Shown: positions 31,538 through 42,925, counted from the first letter of the stretch. The stretch is DNA of 64,000 bases from Bisporella sp. PMI_857 (GCA_021307315.1 JAJSPD010000067.1:62001-126000), one strand, 5' to 3'. The notes: generated by a model not told the origin, from the letters alone. Program-made: numbers and translations.

Positions 31538-33142
31538 GCGAAGGATTATCTGCGACCGATCAGCGGGGAGAAAATTGTTTATAATATCATTTAATCTTAT
31601 CTCAATTAATTTTAAACGCGAGGCGAGCTGAAGGATATGTATTATGTCAGAAGTAGTTGGCAGGTGAGAACAGATTTGTTGTAAGATATTTTCTGTCACG
31701 GAACGAGTGCAAGTACGTGGACAATTGCGACTTGGTTGAATTGATTGATTACAATAAAGGAAATCTGTCTTTTGTGTTAGTTCACGAGCTGGCTCGTGCG
31801 GCTTATACAAAGTTGTGAATAGCTTCATAAAAGTATGAAAGTCACTGGATTCGAGATCTTGACATTTTCAGGATAGGTCTCCCACATTTTCGATTATGAC
31901 TAGGCGTGCTTCAAATAGGCATTGTGTTTGCGACATCGTCAGACTCCCGTGCACTTACCGGTTCCATAACCCTCCGACGATTGGGACGACTTCTGGATTC
32001 GTGGTGGTCAGATAATTCTGACGTTAGAACAGTCGAATTGAAATCATTTTTCCGTTCAAATTGACTGCACAGATTTGCCAAGTGTTCTAGAATGTTCGAG
32101 GCTAGGACGCCGTGACGTACTTCCATGATGTCATTGGAGTTCGCTAGTTCCGCCTATGGGAATCAAGTACCTTCCGTACCATTTGAATTCTCTTAAAGGT
32201 TAATATCTCAAATACCATCAAAAAGTGCCGATATTTCTGAAATACCATTATTTCAAGCCAAGACTACTTCGTACATGCCCAAATATTTCAACAGCCACAC
32301 CGTCTCCATATAAAATTGCTTGGCAATGCTGCTTTTGGAAAATTTTGCTTCCGTTCGCTGGAATTAAAACATCATTTAGTTGATTCCTTACAATATAGTC
32401 TAAAAGCGGCGTTCCAAATGTCTTATAGCCATTGGCTATACCTATTGTGGAGACATCTTCACACTAGGTGCACGGCCTTGATTTTGTTGGAATATTCGGG
32501 CATGTACGAAGTAGAGCCTTTCCCCGAGCGCTCCGAATTTTGAAGAGACTCCAATGGTCGCGATTAAGCAGGGGGGGGGACAGCTGAAGCGGCGATCAGT
32601 GGCGTGATTAGAGCGATCGACAGCATGATCAACCGCAGTCTTTTTCTTGTTGCTAAGGGGTCTCTTCAAGGAGAATGGTTAAAGAAAGTGACATATTAAT
32701 AACAACTCCGTAGACTTGCCAAGAAAAGTTTTGTGATTCCTAAACTATAGATTCGTCTCGTGACAGGGTGCGTCTCTTCTAAAGATTGAGTCAACTGGCT
32801 TGCCCTTGACTCTGGTTCAGCCAGCCTCTCCTCGCACAGCAGGTTGTCCACCGAGGTCTTTCGCTTCTAGCTGATGACTGCAAGAGAAGCCTTGAACTTT
32901 TAGAAGTAGTGGAAATTGGTATTAACAAGTCCTGCTGTTTTCCCCGCTGAAATCTTTAGCTTCCAGCCGATGACTGCAGTAAGAGGCTTGAACATCCAAA
33001 TTCCCTTCCCTGATGGATCAAGTACTCGGCAGTATTGTGGTATAGCGTCTCTGTTTGGATGTCGAAATAGGCGCAGATGACAAGCAAATCGCTTTGTTTA
33101 ACAAAATCATGGTCAGTTGCCTTTGGGCTCATCCTCAAGCAA
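31538..33142. other. 1.6 kb intergenic region
   Basis: No gene, terminal repeat or RNA gene was recognised. A G-run lies near 32571. Confidence 0.45.
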
Positions 33143-34072
33143 TCATTTTCTCCTTGAGCGCTTCAGCACTTTAGCCCCTAGGAAAGTTTTTACCATTCTC
33201 TTCCAATCCAGTACAAGAAGCGGCATATCACCTCCAAAATCCTCTCTCAGAAGAGGCCTGAACCCTTCATATAGACTGCACTCTGTTTCGGCGTCCTGGG
33301 CATGAAAAGGACACCAACAGCCCAAATGGTACAAGGCTTCGATCCACATCGTCACCGCTTTGAAACGAGGGTCTCCTAGCAGATGCAGGAGCCCTTGAAA
33401 AGGCGCCTCAGTGACAAACATAAACCCAACCAGTTCCTGATCTTTATTCTCTCCAACTTGTAGTCGTGCCATCTGGAAGTTATCGGGTGAAGGGCTGCCA
33501 AACAAGGTCTTGCGAGGTGCTTTGGTCCCGATGATTACCTCTAACTCCTGCAGGTCTCCATGCTCCAACATGCTGCGCAAGGGCGCGGGAAACAATGTCT
33601 CGAACTGTGATATATCGTCTTTGACTTGGAAGCGAATGCTCAACTTCCTCACCCAGTTCCGAGGACTGAGCGTCCCTGTGAAGAAGCGCTCGGCAAGGCC
33701 ACTGAATGACCAGCTGTTGATCTGTATGTGGCTGTAGAAGACAGAAGCCGCATCCTTGTACATCTGCTTAGATGTGAGAAACAGAGCGACGGCATCTTTT
33801 CGATATGGCTCGTGGGCATCCCGGCCAAGGACTAGAGGTTCGCCGGGGCAGATTGCAGATTGCAGGATCACTTTCTTTAGCTTTGGTGGAAGACTAGCGA
33901 AACAAGCATGATGATGCTCGGGATCGAAAGGTGTCGTAGAGAATGCTAGCAGCGCCAGATTTCTTAGGTTTGACGGACTTCGAGCTGGCGGCGCTGGTGA
34001 CGACGACTGCATCTTGATGGTAGCGAAGAGAGGGAATTGACGGGCTTTGGCAGGGATTAGGGAAATCAGCAT
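33143..34072 (-). CDS. fungal protein of unknown function (DUF7730-like)
   Basis: The ORF of 309 residues resembles a common family of lineage-specific fungal proteins with an F-box-like beginning. SLPPKLKKVILQSAICPGEP is followed by DAVALFLTSKQMYKDAASVF, the usual pattern of a short N-terminal helix pair and a bent-helix block. Residues 120-280 look like a beta/alpha repeat region with an RKLSIRF strand. The second Met (MQSSSPAPPARSP, residue 21) is an equally good start. No function is known for the family; the name rests on pattern only. Confidence 0.5.
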   Translation of the reverse strand: MLISLIPAKARQFPLFATIKMQSSSPAPPARSPSNLRNLALLAFSTTPFDPEHHHACFASLPPKLKKVILQSAICPGEPLVLGRDAHEPYRKDAVALFLTSKQMYKDAASVFYSHIQINSWSFSGLAERFFTGTLSPRNWVRKLSIRFQVKDDISQFETLFPAPLRSMLEHGDLQELEVIIGTKAPRKTLFGSPSPDNFQMARLQVGENKDQELVGFMFVTEAPFQGLLHLLGDPRFKAVTMWIEALYHLGCWCPFHAQDAETECSLYEGFRPLLREDFGGDMPLLVLDWKRMVKTFLGAKVLKRSRRK

Positions 34073-34822
34073 ATGCCTTCGACGTATGCTAGGCGGTGCA
34101 GCTGAATTAAGCTGTTATTTTAGGCTGGGCTGTGGAGTGATCATACTGTACTCGGTTCCAGCAGCCTCATCAGCCGCAATGCCGGAAAGCGCCGACGCGT
34201 GCTGGAATTGGCCAACGCACCCCACTTCACCATGTTACCATGGCCAGCGACCCCCTCTACTGTGCCTGGTCTGGCTTCTATCTACATCTATATTCAGATC
34301 ACACCTCATCCCCGAAGAAGCGCAAAGTTCAAGAATGTCAGCAAGCAGCTCTCTATCGACCTTCCAATTCAGATCCCCTGTCTCGGACACGCAACCAATC
34401 GGCTGCAGGCGCGCGTGGCTTTGGCGTGGAACATGACCCTGAGAGTCGGTGAATTGAGTCCACTGAGAAGCGGGCGAGATGAGTTGATTGCGCCTCACTC
34501 CGCCAGCTATAGTAGGTTCCAGAGCGGTTTTCGTGACGAAGATCTCCGAGAAAAGAAGCTTTCGCTCACGGACTAGAATCTATTGGCGCTAGTGTTTTGG
34601 AGTAACCCGTGTGGAGTATTTCCCCATCACAGCCTTACATTGATCTCCTTGCTTCACAAAGGGTCTAAGCACTCCGCATTATCCAAAATTCCACCGGGAA
34701 CACTATTCGGCCATGTAATTTCAAGACTCGTATTTCGCCACGTTGTCCAGATACTCACGGGTTGTCTTAGCACGTTGATCCCTGAAACATACGCCTACCT
34801 GAATCGTTGCCAACTGCCCAGC
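34073..34822. other. intergenic, upstream of the SesA relic
   Basis: Overlapping short ORFs in several frames lack recognisable motifs. It probably held the promoter of the SesA-type gene. Confidence 0.4.
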
Positions 34823-34931
34823 ATGTCCGGCGCCGAGGCTGGGTTTGTCATTGGCCTTATTGTGAGCGTGATAACAATCGTCGACGCAACATAAAAGGCG
34901 TATGATGCTGCCAAAGACGCGAAAGGTCAGC

Positions 34932-37036
34932 CCTCACGCAGCTGCGGCGAGTCTACACGTACTGGAGGAACCAGGCCAGAACCCAACGGCGGATGGGTCG
35001 CATGTTTCCCGAACTAGAACAGCAAGCGAATGAAGCGGCTAAGGAGTACCACGATGCCGTCCGGAGACAGAAAAAAGCGCACTGGGAGGACTTCCTCGCG
35101 GATGACACAAACATATGGCAAGCAGCAAAGTACTTGGATCCTTGTGGTAGCTCAGCATTTGACAAGATACCGCCGCTGACGAAAAGAGACGGATCCACCA
35201 CGAAAAACAAAACTGAACAAGCAGAGGAACTGCTGTCGGTGTTCTTTCCCCCACTACCAGAGAGGATAGAAGATGAAGGACCACGACCGCAGCGAACCGC
35301 AGTGTCGATGCCTCCCTTGACCATGGAAGAAGTCGAACGGAGGATTTTTGCGGCGAAGTCGTGGAAGGCGCCAGGAGAGGATGGGTTACCAGCCATGGTA
35401 TGGAAGCAGGTATGGCCAGTGGTCAAAGACAGGGTGTTGCTCCTCTTTCAGACGTCGTTGGACGAAGGGGAACTCCCTACACAATGGAGAAATGCCAAGA
35501 TCATACCGCTGAAAAAGCCAAACAAAGATGATTACACGGTCGCAAATTCATGGAGGCCGATCTCGCTGCTCTCCACACTAGGAAAGACACTAGAATCGGT
35601 GATTGCTGAAAGAATATCGCATGCAGTAGAGACCTTTGGTCTTCTCCCTACGAATCACTTCGGGGCCAGAAAGAAGCGCTCTGCTGAACAGGCACTTCTG
35701 CTGCTGCAAGAACACATCTATAATGCATGGAGATCAAAGAAGGTCCTTAGCTTGGTTAGCTTCGACATGAAGGGCGCGTACAACGGGGTATACAAGAACA
35801 GACTGTTGCAGAGACTCGCAGCAAGAGGGATCCCGCCGGCCTTGGTGCGGTGGATTGATGCCTTTTGCTCAGAACGCACCGCAACCATACTAGTCAATGG
35901 CCACACCTCTCAACAGCAGCCACTGTCACAAGCAGGCTTACCGCAAGGGTCACCACTGTCGCCAATCCTGTTCCTCTTCTTCAATGCCGACCTAGTTCAA
36001 CACAAACTAAATGCAAATGGGGGATCAATAGCATTTGTGGATGACTATAACGCGTGGGTTACAGGGTCATCAGCGGATGTGAACCGAGAAGGGATTCAAG
36101 CTATCATCGACAAAGCAATGGACTGGGAAAGGCGGAGCGGAGCCACGTTCGAAGGCAAGAAGACAGCAATCATTCATTTCACTAGACGGCATGACCGAAT
36201 CCGTACCCGCCCGTTCACCATCAAGGGTGAGGCAATCGCACCAAAGGAGGCTACCAAGATCTTAGGAGTCGTTATGGACTCCGGACTCCGGTATGTACAG
36301 CACATCGGGAAAGCAACAACCAAGGGCCTTCTTGCCGCGATGGCATTAAAACGACTGCAGCTGGTCTCTCCCTCAACTGCAAGGCAGTTGTTTGGAGCGA
36401 CGGTAGCGCCAGTCGTGGACTACGCTTCAAATGTGTGGATGTATGCTTGCGGACTCAAGGGCATGGCCTTAATGAACAGAATACAAAGAATCGGAGCACA
36501 GGCCGTCACAGGAGCTTTCCGAACCGTCGCCGCCGCAGTTGCAGAAGCCGAGGCCAGCATACGTACAGTGAGCGAGCGGTTTGCAGAGAGGGCTACGAAA
36601 GTGTGGGTCAACATCCGCACGCTCCCCGAGACGAATCCGATATCGAAGCTAAACACTAGAGTACTCCGGAGATTCACGTCACCATTGCAAAAGATAGCTC
36701 ATGCGCATCAAAACATGCCAACAGATAAGATGGAGGTCATTCAACCCTATGTGATAGCTCCGTGGGAGGAACGGATCCTCGCGACCATCGACCTCGGAAC
36801 AGAGGAGACTACTAATATTGCGAATACCATTTGCGGCATTCGGATTGCGACAAGCTCGTCCGCGAGAAAGTCGATAGTTGGGATGGGAGGAACTATCCAC
36901 GACACTCTCGGCATTGTAACAGGCAGAGAACCGATTGCATACTCAGTCACGCTGGGAGCAAGAACGGAACAGAACCCGTACACGGCTGAACTCGCCGCGA
37001 TAGCGATGGCAATGAAGCGCCTACCTATACACGTGA
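34932..37036 (+). mobile_element. internal LINE fragment, neither end present
   Basis: The fragment begins within ORF2, equivalent to position 2799 of the first LINE copy, and keeps one long open frame to the start of RNase H. It includes the whole reverse transcriptase: SWRPISLLSTLGKTLES, KKVLSLVSFDMKGAYNGV, AGLPQGSPLSPILF and the catalytic FVDDYNAW near 36036. RNase H is cut after NPYTAELAAIAMAMKRLP. There is no 3' untranslated region, no poly(A) or short tail repeat, and no obvious duplication. A normal LINE insertion would keep the 3' end, so this piece probably arrived by another route. Confidence 0.85.
34993..37036 (+). pseudogene. LINE ORF2 fragment, complete reverse transcriptase
   Basis: This is the reading frame inside the LINE fragment: the second half of the endonuclease-RT linker, the full RT and the beginning of RNase H. 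No stop interrupts it over about 680 residues. It lacks the endonuclease, most of RNase H and a promoter, so it cannot move by itself, but the RT core is intact. Confidence 0.8.
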
Positions 37037-37083
37037 AGGTATATCGAGAGGTGAGGGTCCGGATTAAACTTGTAAATATATAG

Positions 37084-37504
37084 ACTTAGTCAGTCTAGAA
37101 TCTTTCAGTGATTGTATTGATGCAATTTCCTAAGCGAAATGATAGTTGTGGTTGAAGATATGCTCGATTAAAGGTAGGTGTTGTGTTTGTTGCTTTCCCG
37201 ATCCGGCAAAATCTCAGGGGTTCGCTCATCATGTGACCAGTTTCCGAATTAAGGTTATCTTCTAGTCCAAGTTTATATCCACCCAACGCAACCAATATCG
37301 GATATAATCCACTTTTTAAGCATTACAGTGTTAAATGAATGGCCATAGTAAGTTTGCAGAACATTTTTATAAGTGGTTGTTGCGTTGTAGAAGTGTGGAG
37401 CCCAAGACCGATTCAGGGGAACCACGCTAACTAAATCGAGGTTTATTTCGAGTCGCGAGATGAGCAACAAAACAACCGCGTACTTCCATCATTTCTATAT
37501 TTCA
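37084..37504. other. no gene recognised
   Basis: Nothing was recognised between the SesA relic and the AT-hook ORF. Confidence 0.4.
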
Positions 37505-38104
37505 ATGGCACCACATCAGTCTCCAAAGAAACGCGGTGGCAGACCACGAAAGCATAGGAGCGAAGCAGATGCAGCAGAGGCTGTGAGACAGAGTAAGCTT
37601 CGTTCTTATCATCGATCGCGTCAACCTGTCGGTCCAGCATCATTCATCGCATACAAGCCTCCACATCCAAGCGTGCCCGTTGAGACTCCTGCCAGTGGGC
37701 TCCGAACGAGCTCTGATATTCGCATTCCTTTGGATGATAATGTCCCGCAAAATGATGCTCTGTCCAGCCACCGACCGATTTCTCCACCACCGACCCAACA
37801 GCCTCCGTCTAATGAAGACATTGAAGTAGCTACGCAGATTTGCAAAATCCGAATCCAGGAAGATGCCAATCCTGAGCAGCGCGAATATGATGCAGAGATT
37901 TCTCGGCAGATAAATGAGACGGATAAAGCAGTTGCGGAAATATTGATGGAGTTGCGGTTTCCCATTGCGAAGGAAGCGCAGAAAAAACAGACACCAGCAG
38001 AGCAAGAGAAGAATGAATTAGAATACTCTTCTGCGGACATAGACATGCTGGCAAAAGAAGGCTCATATGTTACGGACGAAGGAGATACGGGTTGCGATGA
38101 GTAG
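37505..38104 (+). CDS. AT-hook protein, N-terminal part
   Basis: The ORF from the ATG at 37505 gives about 199 residues. An AT-hook-like basic motif sits at the start (KKRGGRPRKHR), followed by a proline-rich linker and an acidic helical region (NEDIEVATQICKIRIQE). This composition occurs in multi-copy fungal proteins that I associate with mobile elements, but I cannot name the family. The upstream ATG at 37460 is in frame and possible. A frameshift seems to separate it from the following ORF at 38107. Confidence 0.45.
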   Translation: MAPHQSPKKRGGRPRKHRSEADAAEAVRQSKLRSYHRSRQPVGPASFIAYKPPHPSVPVETPASGLRTSSDIRIPLDDNVPQNDALSSHRPISPPPTQQPPSNEDIEVATQICKIRIQEDANPEQREYDAEISRQINETDKAVAEILMELRFPIAKEAQKKQTPAEQEKNELEYSSADIDMLAKEGSYVTDEGDTGCDE

Positions 38105-38106
38105 CT

Positions 38107-38901
38107 GTGCCGTTTTGCTTTTCACCAGTTGCTGCATTAGACGAGCAATCGATTATAGCATGGGAGAATGTCAGAATAGACAGATCAACCCCGTCTGATA
38201 TACCAGTGACTCCCCAACACGCCCAAGAACATACGGTACAGCCACAGACACCAGTCCCACAAAGGTCTGTTTCTGGGCCGCAATCAAGCACCATCAAGGG
38301 AAAGAACAGCAGGCGGAGCATGTCGTTTCCAACGCAGAAAAATAATCTTATGTCTTGGATAAAATCTACACCACAGCAGTCAACCCCTAGTATTGATTCT
38401 ATAAGCTCACCATCTATCACAAACCCATGCTCCATCAATGTCTCCCCAACACCTGCTATTCAAGCAGGGAACTCAGTGCCTTTACCACCCGCTCATAATA
38501 TGATTCACTCTCATCCAACCCCCAATCTGCCCACATCCATGCTGCCCCCTACCCCAACAGCGCAGACTTTATCCCATTCACCAACCCCATACCCCACAGC
38601 TTCTCCAGCCCCAAACGAGCGGACATCGTTTAAGCTTGCCGAACAACTTCGTAATTTTCGAGGTTGTACGCACGAGCAACATCATGAAGCAGACCAGTTG
38701 CACCACGAGCATCACCAATGCTCTGACGTGCATTCTGAGTGTTCTTCAATCCAACAAATCACAAGCATCTTGCGCGGGAGTAACACAGGAAGCCTGATTA
38801 ATAGAATATTCAAACTTTTATCACACAGTTGCCAAATAAGGAGGCATATGTCTAATAGCTTAACCGCAAGCACAGCAAGCTCGTTTGCGGGTATAAAATA
38901 A
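38107..38901 (+). pseudogene. continuation of the AT-hook protein in another frame
   Basis: The open frame begins three bases after the previous stop, shifted by one. It is rich in S, P, T and Q, then has a distinctive histidine/cysteine-rich block near the end: FRGCTHEQHHEADQLHHEHH and CSDVHSECSS. The continuous low-complexity character across the junction and the lack of a credible ATG suggest a single broken gene. The function is unknown. The His/Cys block could bind metal, which is inference. Confidence 0.4.
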
Positions 38902-39012
38902 CGAACGCTATAGCGGTGTTTTAATCTTGTTATCCGATGGCGTCTGGAAAGGAAACAGGGTTTAGAAAATTCAAAGGGGGTATATTCGCTACGCCTAGAC
39001 TAAAAGAAGATT

Positions 39013-40461
39013 CTACTCTATTGAACCATCCTCAATCACCTTAAGTAATCTACAATCCTCAAGCTCTCCGCCATTAAATTCGAGCCAGCGCCGAGCATTG
39101 GCCTCGCCAAGTGTAATGCCGCCTTTGTAAACCTCAGCGGCCCACGCCACTTCCTTTTCCCATCGAAGGTCTGTATCCGAGCGCAGCCTTTCTTGTTGTA
39201 ACCACTCCTGCTGGAGTGAGGTCGCGCCAGGCGTTGCAGGTGATGATTCATTCAAACTTGGAGCTTCGACGGAGGCGGTCTTGATGTTCACTAGACCATG
39301 TGCTGGTCCAGAATGTCGATGACGCTTCCGAGGTTGCTGATATTCCTCTTCTCGCAACGAACCGATATTTCCATCCGCTATGCTATCTTCCGTCCTGCCC
39401 CGTTTCTTAGGACTGGAATTTCGAGACTTGGGTGTTTTCGTAATGAAATTCTCGCATTGCTCTGCTGATGCAAAAATAGGTGTCATCTCCGCGCTGTTCG
39501 CCTCATTTATTGTCGTGCTTAGTCGCAGGCGTCGTTGTACCTTGCACTTCAGGAAACTAGCCAGCAATGGGAAAATGGTCCAAGCGAAGCGTGCAAACAA
39601 GAACTCCACATTTACTTCGAGGCTCTGCATCGCTCGATTATGGTATAAGGATTCGAATTCTCGAGATGGTTCGAACAAGTGGAGAACAAACTGTTGTAAC
39701 TCGACATTGACTGGTTTAGGAACGAGGACGAAGCTAGGCTTGTCGAAGGCAATATGCATATCCGCCCGGAGCAAGAGTGCATTCGCAGGATTATCTACGC
39801 TCTCGGTATTGCCAGCATTGTATCTCGGCATTCCATTTCGCAAGTACCAGTCTTCTTCTGCCTGGGGGCACACGTGTGCAATCTGAAGCACTTCTCTATG
39901 GCCGGTGATGCGACAGGTAACATCACGTTGTCGCAATACCGTCGTCAGACCAGAGACGGAATATGTCTGTGGTTGTTCAGGGGGTTCGAACGGTGTAGTT
40001 TGTGACCACGAAGGCGGCAGATGATCGTGCGGGAAGGGCCATTCTCGAAATGTCGGCACAATTGGATATGGTGGAGAGAGGGCATCATCGTCGCCATCAT
40101 CGTTGCACGGTAGGTGGAAATAATAGCTGTGCTTGTCTAGCATCTTGTCTCGATCCACATCACCAAAAGTGATTCGGGTCAATTCATCCCCATCTCTATT
40201 GTGGTGCCTGTGTTCCGAGAGCCAGCCATCCCATCGATTTCCTGCGACAATACCGCACGCCGTCAACGCATACCCAGCGTGCAAGCCAAAGCCCGAGGAA
40301 GGAGATGAGGATGAGGACAAGAGAGCATCAGGCGCGAATAGTTTGAGCAAGACATTGCGCGCATCGTCGTAACCCGGATGGCGGAAGATGATGTAGCGCG
40401 ACTGCGACGTCGGCGGCGCAAGCGAGGCATCAGGCGGGGTCGCAGCGCTGCGTACATACAT
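39013..40461 (-). CDS. HNH-nuclease domain protein
   Basis: The single-exon ORF encodes 482 residues. The central part (about residues 183-245) carries an HNH_2-type nuclease signature: CRITGHREVLQIAHVCPQ, then DNPANALLLRADMHIAFDK, supplying the H, N and H positions. Such HNH domains occur widely in fungal proteins of unknown role and may cut DNA. An N-terminal region with a serine run precedes the domain, and the C-terminus holds a basic patch (SPKKRGRTED) that could be a nuclear localisation signal. No break is seen. It lies between a decayed element and a transposon nest. Confidence 0.75.
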   Translation of the reverse strand: MYVRSAATPPDASLAPPTSQSRYIIFRHPGYDDARNVLLKLFAPDALLSSSSSPSSGFGLHAGYALTACGIVAGNRWDGWLSEHRHHNRDGDELTRITFGDVDRDKMLDKHSYYFHLPCNDDGDDDALSPPYPIVPTFREWPFPHDHLPPSWSQTTPFEPPEQPQTYSVSGLTTVLRQRDVTCRITGHREVLQIAHVCPQAEEDWYLRNGMPRYNAGNTESVDNPANALLLRADMHIAFDKPSFVLVPKPVNVELQQFVLHLFEPSREFESLYHNRAMQSLEVNVEFLFARFAWTIFPLLASFLKCKVQRRLRLSTTINEANSAEMTPIFASAEQCENFITKTPKSRNSSPKKRGRTEDSIADGNIGSLREEEYQQPRKRHRHSGPAHGLVNIKTASVEAPSLNESSPATPGATSLQQEWLQQERLRSDTDLRWEKEVAWAAEVYKGGITLGEANARRWLEFNGGELEDCRLLKVIEDGSIE

Positions 40462-41051
40462 AACAACAAAATAAATGGCGAGAAGATTAACTTTGGGGTG
40501 CGTATAGGGCCATTAATAGCGTTGAAGACAGCGGACTTGAAGTTGTTAATATTTGTTGTTTTGAACTTTCAAAATGATATGGTGCCGTGAATTATGCAGC
40601 CTGAGGCATACAAACGGCACGTGTCGGTGCGGCCGCCTTGGTGGAAGTGACTACGGCGGCCTATTGTAGGTCGAAGTGCAATTTGGTGGAATTTGGTGGC
40701 CTCGAAGAGCAATAATAAACCCCTCCCCTTGATGAACCCTAAGGTAGTATTCTTGCTAAATTTATCGCTTTCCGAAAAGGGTTATTATCGTCTGCAGAAT
40801 CCCGTTCTAGCGGGACTGTCTCGCCTGCGAGGCCGTTAGATCGCACATCTAATAGGAAACTGTAAGTCTGCTCACCTCCTCGTCCGAAGACTAGCTACTC
40901 CAAACCATCATCACACCCGCTATTCTATTACCAATCGATGGTTCAACAACTCCACCGCCAACTTTCCTCTCCCAGAAAACACCCCAGAAAACACCCCAGC
41001 ACCCCGAATCCTCAATCCTTCCCTGCCCCCTCTACGCTATCCCGTGAGATT
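40462..41051. other. gene-poor stretch before the MULE
   Basis: A short ORF from ATG 40938 runs to the MULE insertion site and would stop just beyond it, so it is not a persuasive gene. The 12-base unit AGAAAACACCCC is repeated twice near 40975. Confidence 0.4.
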
Positions 41052-41135
41052 GGAATCGATTAAAACGTTCACGAATAGCGCGGCGCTAGAGCCTTGGCAA
41101 CAGGGGAACCATGTATTTAAGCGAGCCAATAGCTA
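41052..41135 (+). repeat. MULE left terminal inverted repeat
   Basis: It is 84 bases and identical in reverse complement to 49449-49532. The transposase stop codon (TAG on the minus strand, 41133-41135) is its innermost three bases. Confidence 0.92.
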
Positions 41136-42709
41136 AAACAAAATAGGATCACGTGCCCTAGAGACCCACTCGTCTAATGATGAACCAACCAAAGCTGTAG
41201 AAAAGTGGAGCACTTCTTGTTCCCATACCTGAAATAACCGATTTTTTTCATCCTCATTCAATTGGCCAGCCAGCTCGCTTAGTTCAAAAAAGCGGGTCCG
41301 CACATGATCCAAAGCTTCACTTGTATGAAGCTTTGCTTCAATATCACGTGAAAAGCTATTTTCCACTTCAACAACGTCAATTAGGCCTTTAGTCCAATAA
41401 ATCTCGTATCCTGATTCGTCGAATTGGCTCGCGTAATTATCCCAATTAGGCTCTTCGATCAGGCCGAGCCAATGATATGCTAATATAATATGCCGGCACG
41501 GAAGAAGATAACTCCGAGCAAAACGACATTGGCACGTGAAGTCGTCCTGGAGCGAAGGGTCAGTTCCTGATTCAGCTAGCTCTTCGGCTAATTTGATCTC
41601 GCTTAATAAAAGAAGCTGAACTTGATAGGGGAAAATATCAAGCCAAAAATAGCCTATTACTGCGCTAAGCTTTTTTCTTGACCAATTATAAGCTGCTTTT
41701 TGAGCACGTGCGTCGTAAGCGAGAGCGCATTGCCGAATTAGGCTGATGATCCCTGCCAAGGAATATTTTGGGCGAACCACAAGCTTAGTAAGCTTAGCAA
41801 GTGATTTAAGCGAGCGGTGGAACGCTTCTATAGGATTAGTTGTAGTTACTTGAAGAAGCAAGGGCGAGTGATCACGAGCAAAATGGCCCCACTTTTCGAT
41901 CTCTGGCAGCCAATTAGCTTTGATATATTGAGCTGACTTATCACTGCCGGCTCGCTTAATAGCTTCATTGGTCGATTTTATAGCGCCAAACTTGGTTCGA
42001 CGACTACAAAGGGCAGCCATAAGCGAAGCACGTGCTTTTTGGTCCTTTTTTGAGCCTAGTCGTCGCTTAATTGTACGCTGGCAGTGAACTCGGCAAAAAA
42101 GGTGGCTAACCTAATATAGTTAGTAAGCTAGCCTAAAAAGGGAATAAGTGGGTTTTACATCAGTTTCTCCTTCAATCAAACCCGGAAAAGCTAAGCGAAC
42201 CGCTTTGATTTCAGCTGCTGAGTCATCTGTAAGAATATAGCGAAGCTTCTATGTGACTCATTTTTTGATAGCTAATAAAAATTGAGCAATTAGCTCACTA
42301 AACTCATGTGACAATAGCGCGTGAGCTACTGGAAGCCAGCAACCCCATTAGTTACGTATCATTAGCGTAAAAAGCTTCCACTCTAATTAGTTGGTTTTGT
42401 GAGTCGCATCTATAAGAGTCAAGTGACCCTATTGAGTCAGGTTCTGTAAGCGAGCCGGATCCGCAAAAACTATTCCCCAGCCAATTACGTGCTCTTGTGA
42501 TTCGGCCTGAATTGACGCGCTAAGCCACTTCATTGAGTCTAGCGCTTGAAAAGCTTCTTGGCACTGAATTTTAGTGTCGTTTTTTGTATCAGGTGACGCA
42601 AATAACGCGTTCGGATTGGCCTTTCTCCATGTAGCCCCACTATTAATCGCGTCTTGACGCGTCAAATACACTCCTCCAGCCGCATTTAAGCGAGCTTGAG
42701 CTTCTAATT

Positions 42710-42912
42710 TGTCACGGCGCTGCCGCGCCTACAGCTCCTTTATGGCCTAACAGCCCGTAAGGCATCCACATTGGGGATCACGCGGAACGCCACGTGGCCC
42801 AAACACCTGTATATATGCTTCCCTCTCTGCCTCCATAGTCCTGTAGTTCTATTATTCTCGATTCTTACCCGTATTACTTTGAGCCGTTGCTCTTATTCTA
42901 CGTGCCGTGACA
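42710..42912 (+). repeat. gypsy 5' LTR
   Basis: It has TG...CA ends with an inverted TGTCACGG / CCGTGACA. A TATA box (TATATAT, 42810-42816) lies 35 bases before the likely transcript start at 42845. It differs from the 3' LTR at one base near 42722. Confidence 0.93.
42810..42816 (+). promoter_or_regulatory. TATA box of the gypsy LTR
   Basis: TATATAT sits 35 bases upstream of the AGTTCTATTATT segment, the predicted RNA 5' end. The solo LTR at 50971 keeps a matching TATATA. Confidence 0.6.
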
Positions 42913-42913
42913 T

Positions 42914-42925
42914 AATAATAGAACT
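42914..42925 (+). promoter_or_regulatory. primer-binding site, self-complementary to the RNA 5' end
   Basis: AATAATAGAACT begins two bases after the LTR and is a perfect reverse complement of AGTTCTATTATT at 42845-42856 inside the LTR. No tRNA-type PBS starting with TGG is present. This arrangement is the one known from Tf1 and related self-primed elements. Confidence 0.7.

Larger units (their letters stand above)
34823..37083 (+). pseudogene. SesA-like NLR N-terminus, broken by a LINE fragment
   Basis: The start, MSGAEAGFVIGLIVSVITIV followed by DAT, a stop codon and KAYDAAKDAKG, matches the N-terminal SesA-type domain that heads many fungal NLR proteins (nuclear or cytosolic immune-like ATPases). 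TAA at 34892-34894 replaces what is usually a Q or K codon. The gene is then interrupted at 34932 by LINE sequence. After the LINE, from about 37037, YREVRVRIKLVNI looks like the continuation of the same domain before a stop at 37083; that second part is a weaker match. The rest of the NLR (NACHT and repeats) is not present. Confidence 0.5.

Noticed and set aside
39380..39886. 168-residue plus-strand ORF
   Set aside because: It is antisense to the HNH gene and has no motif.
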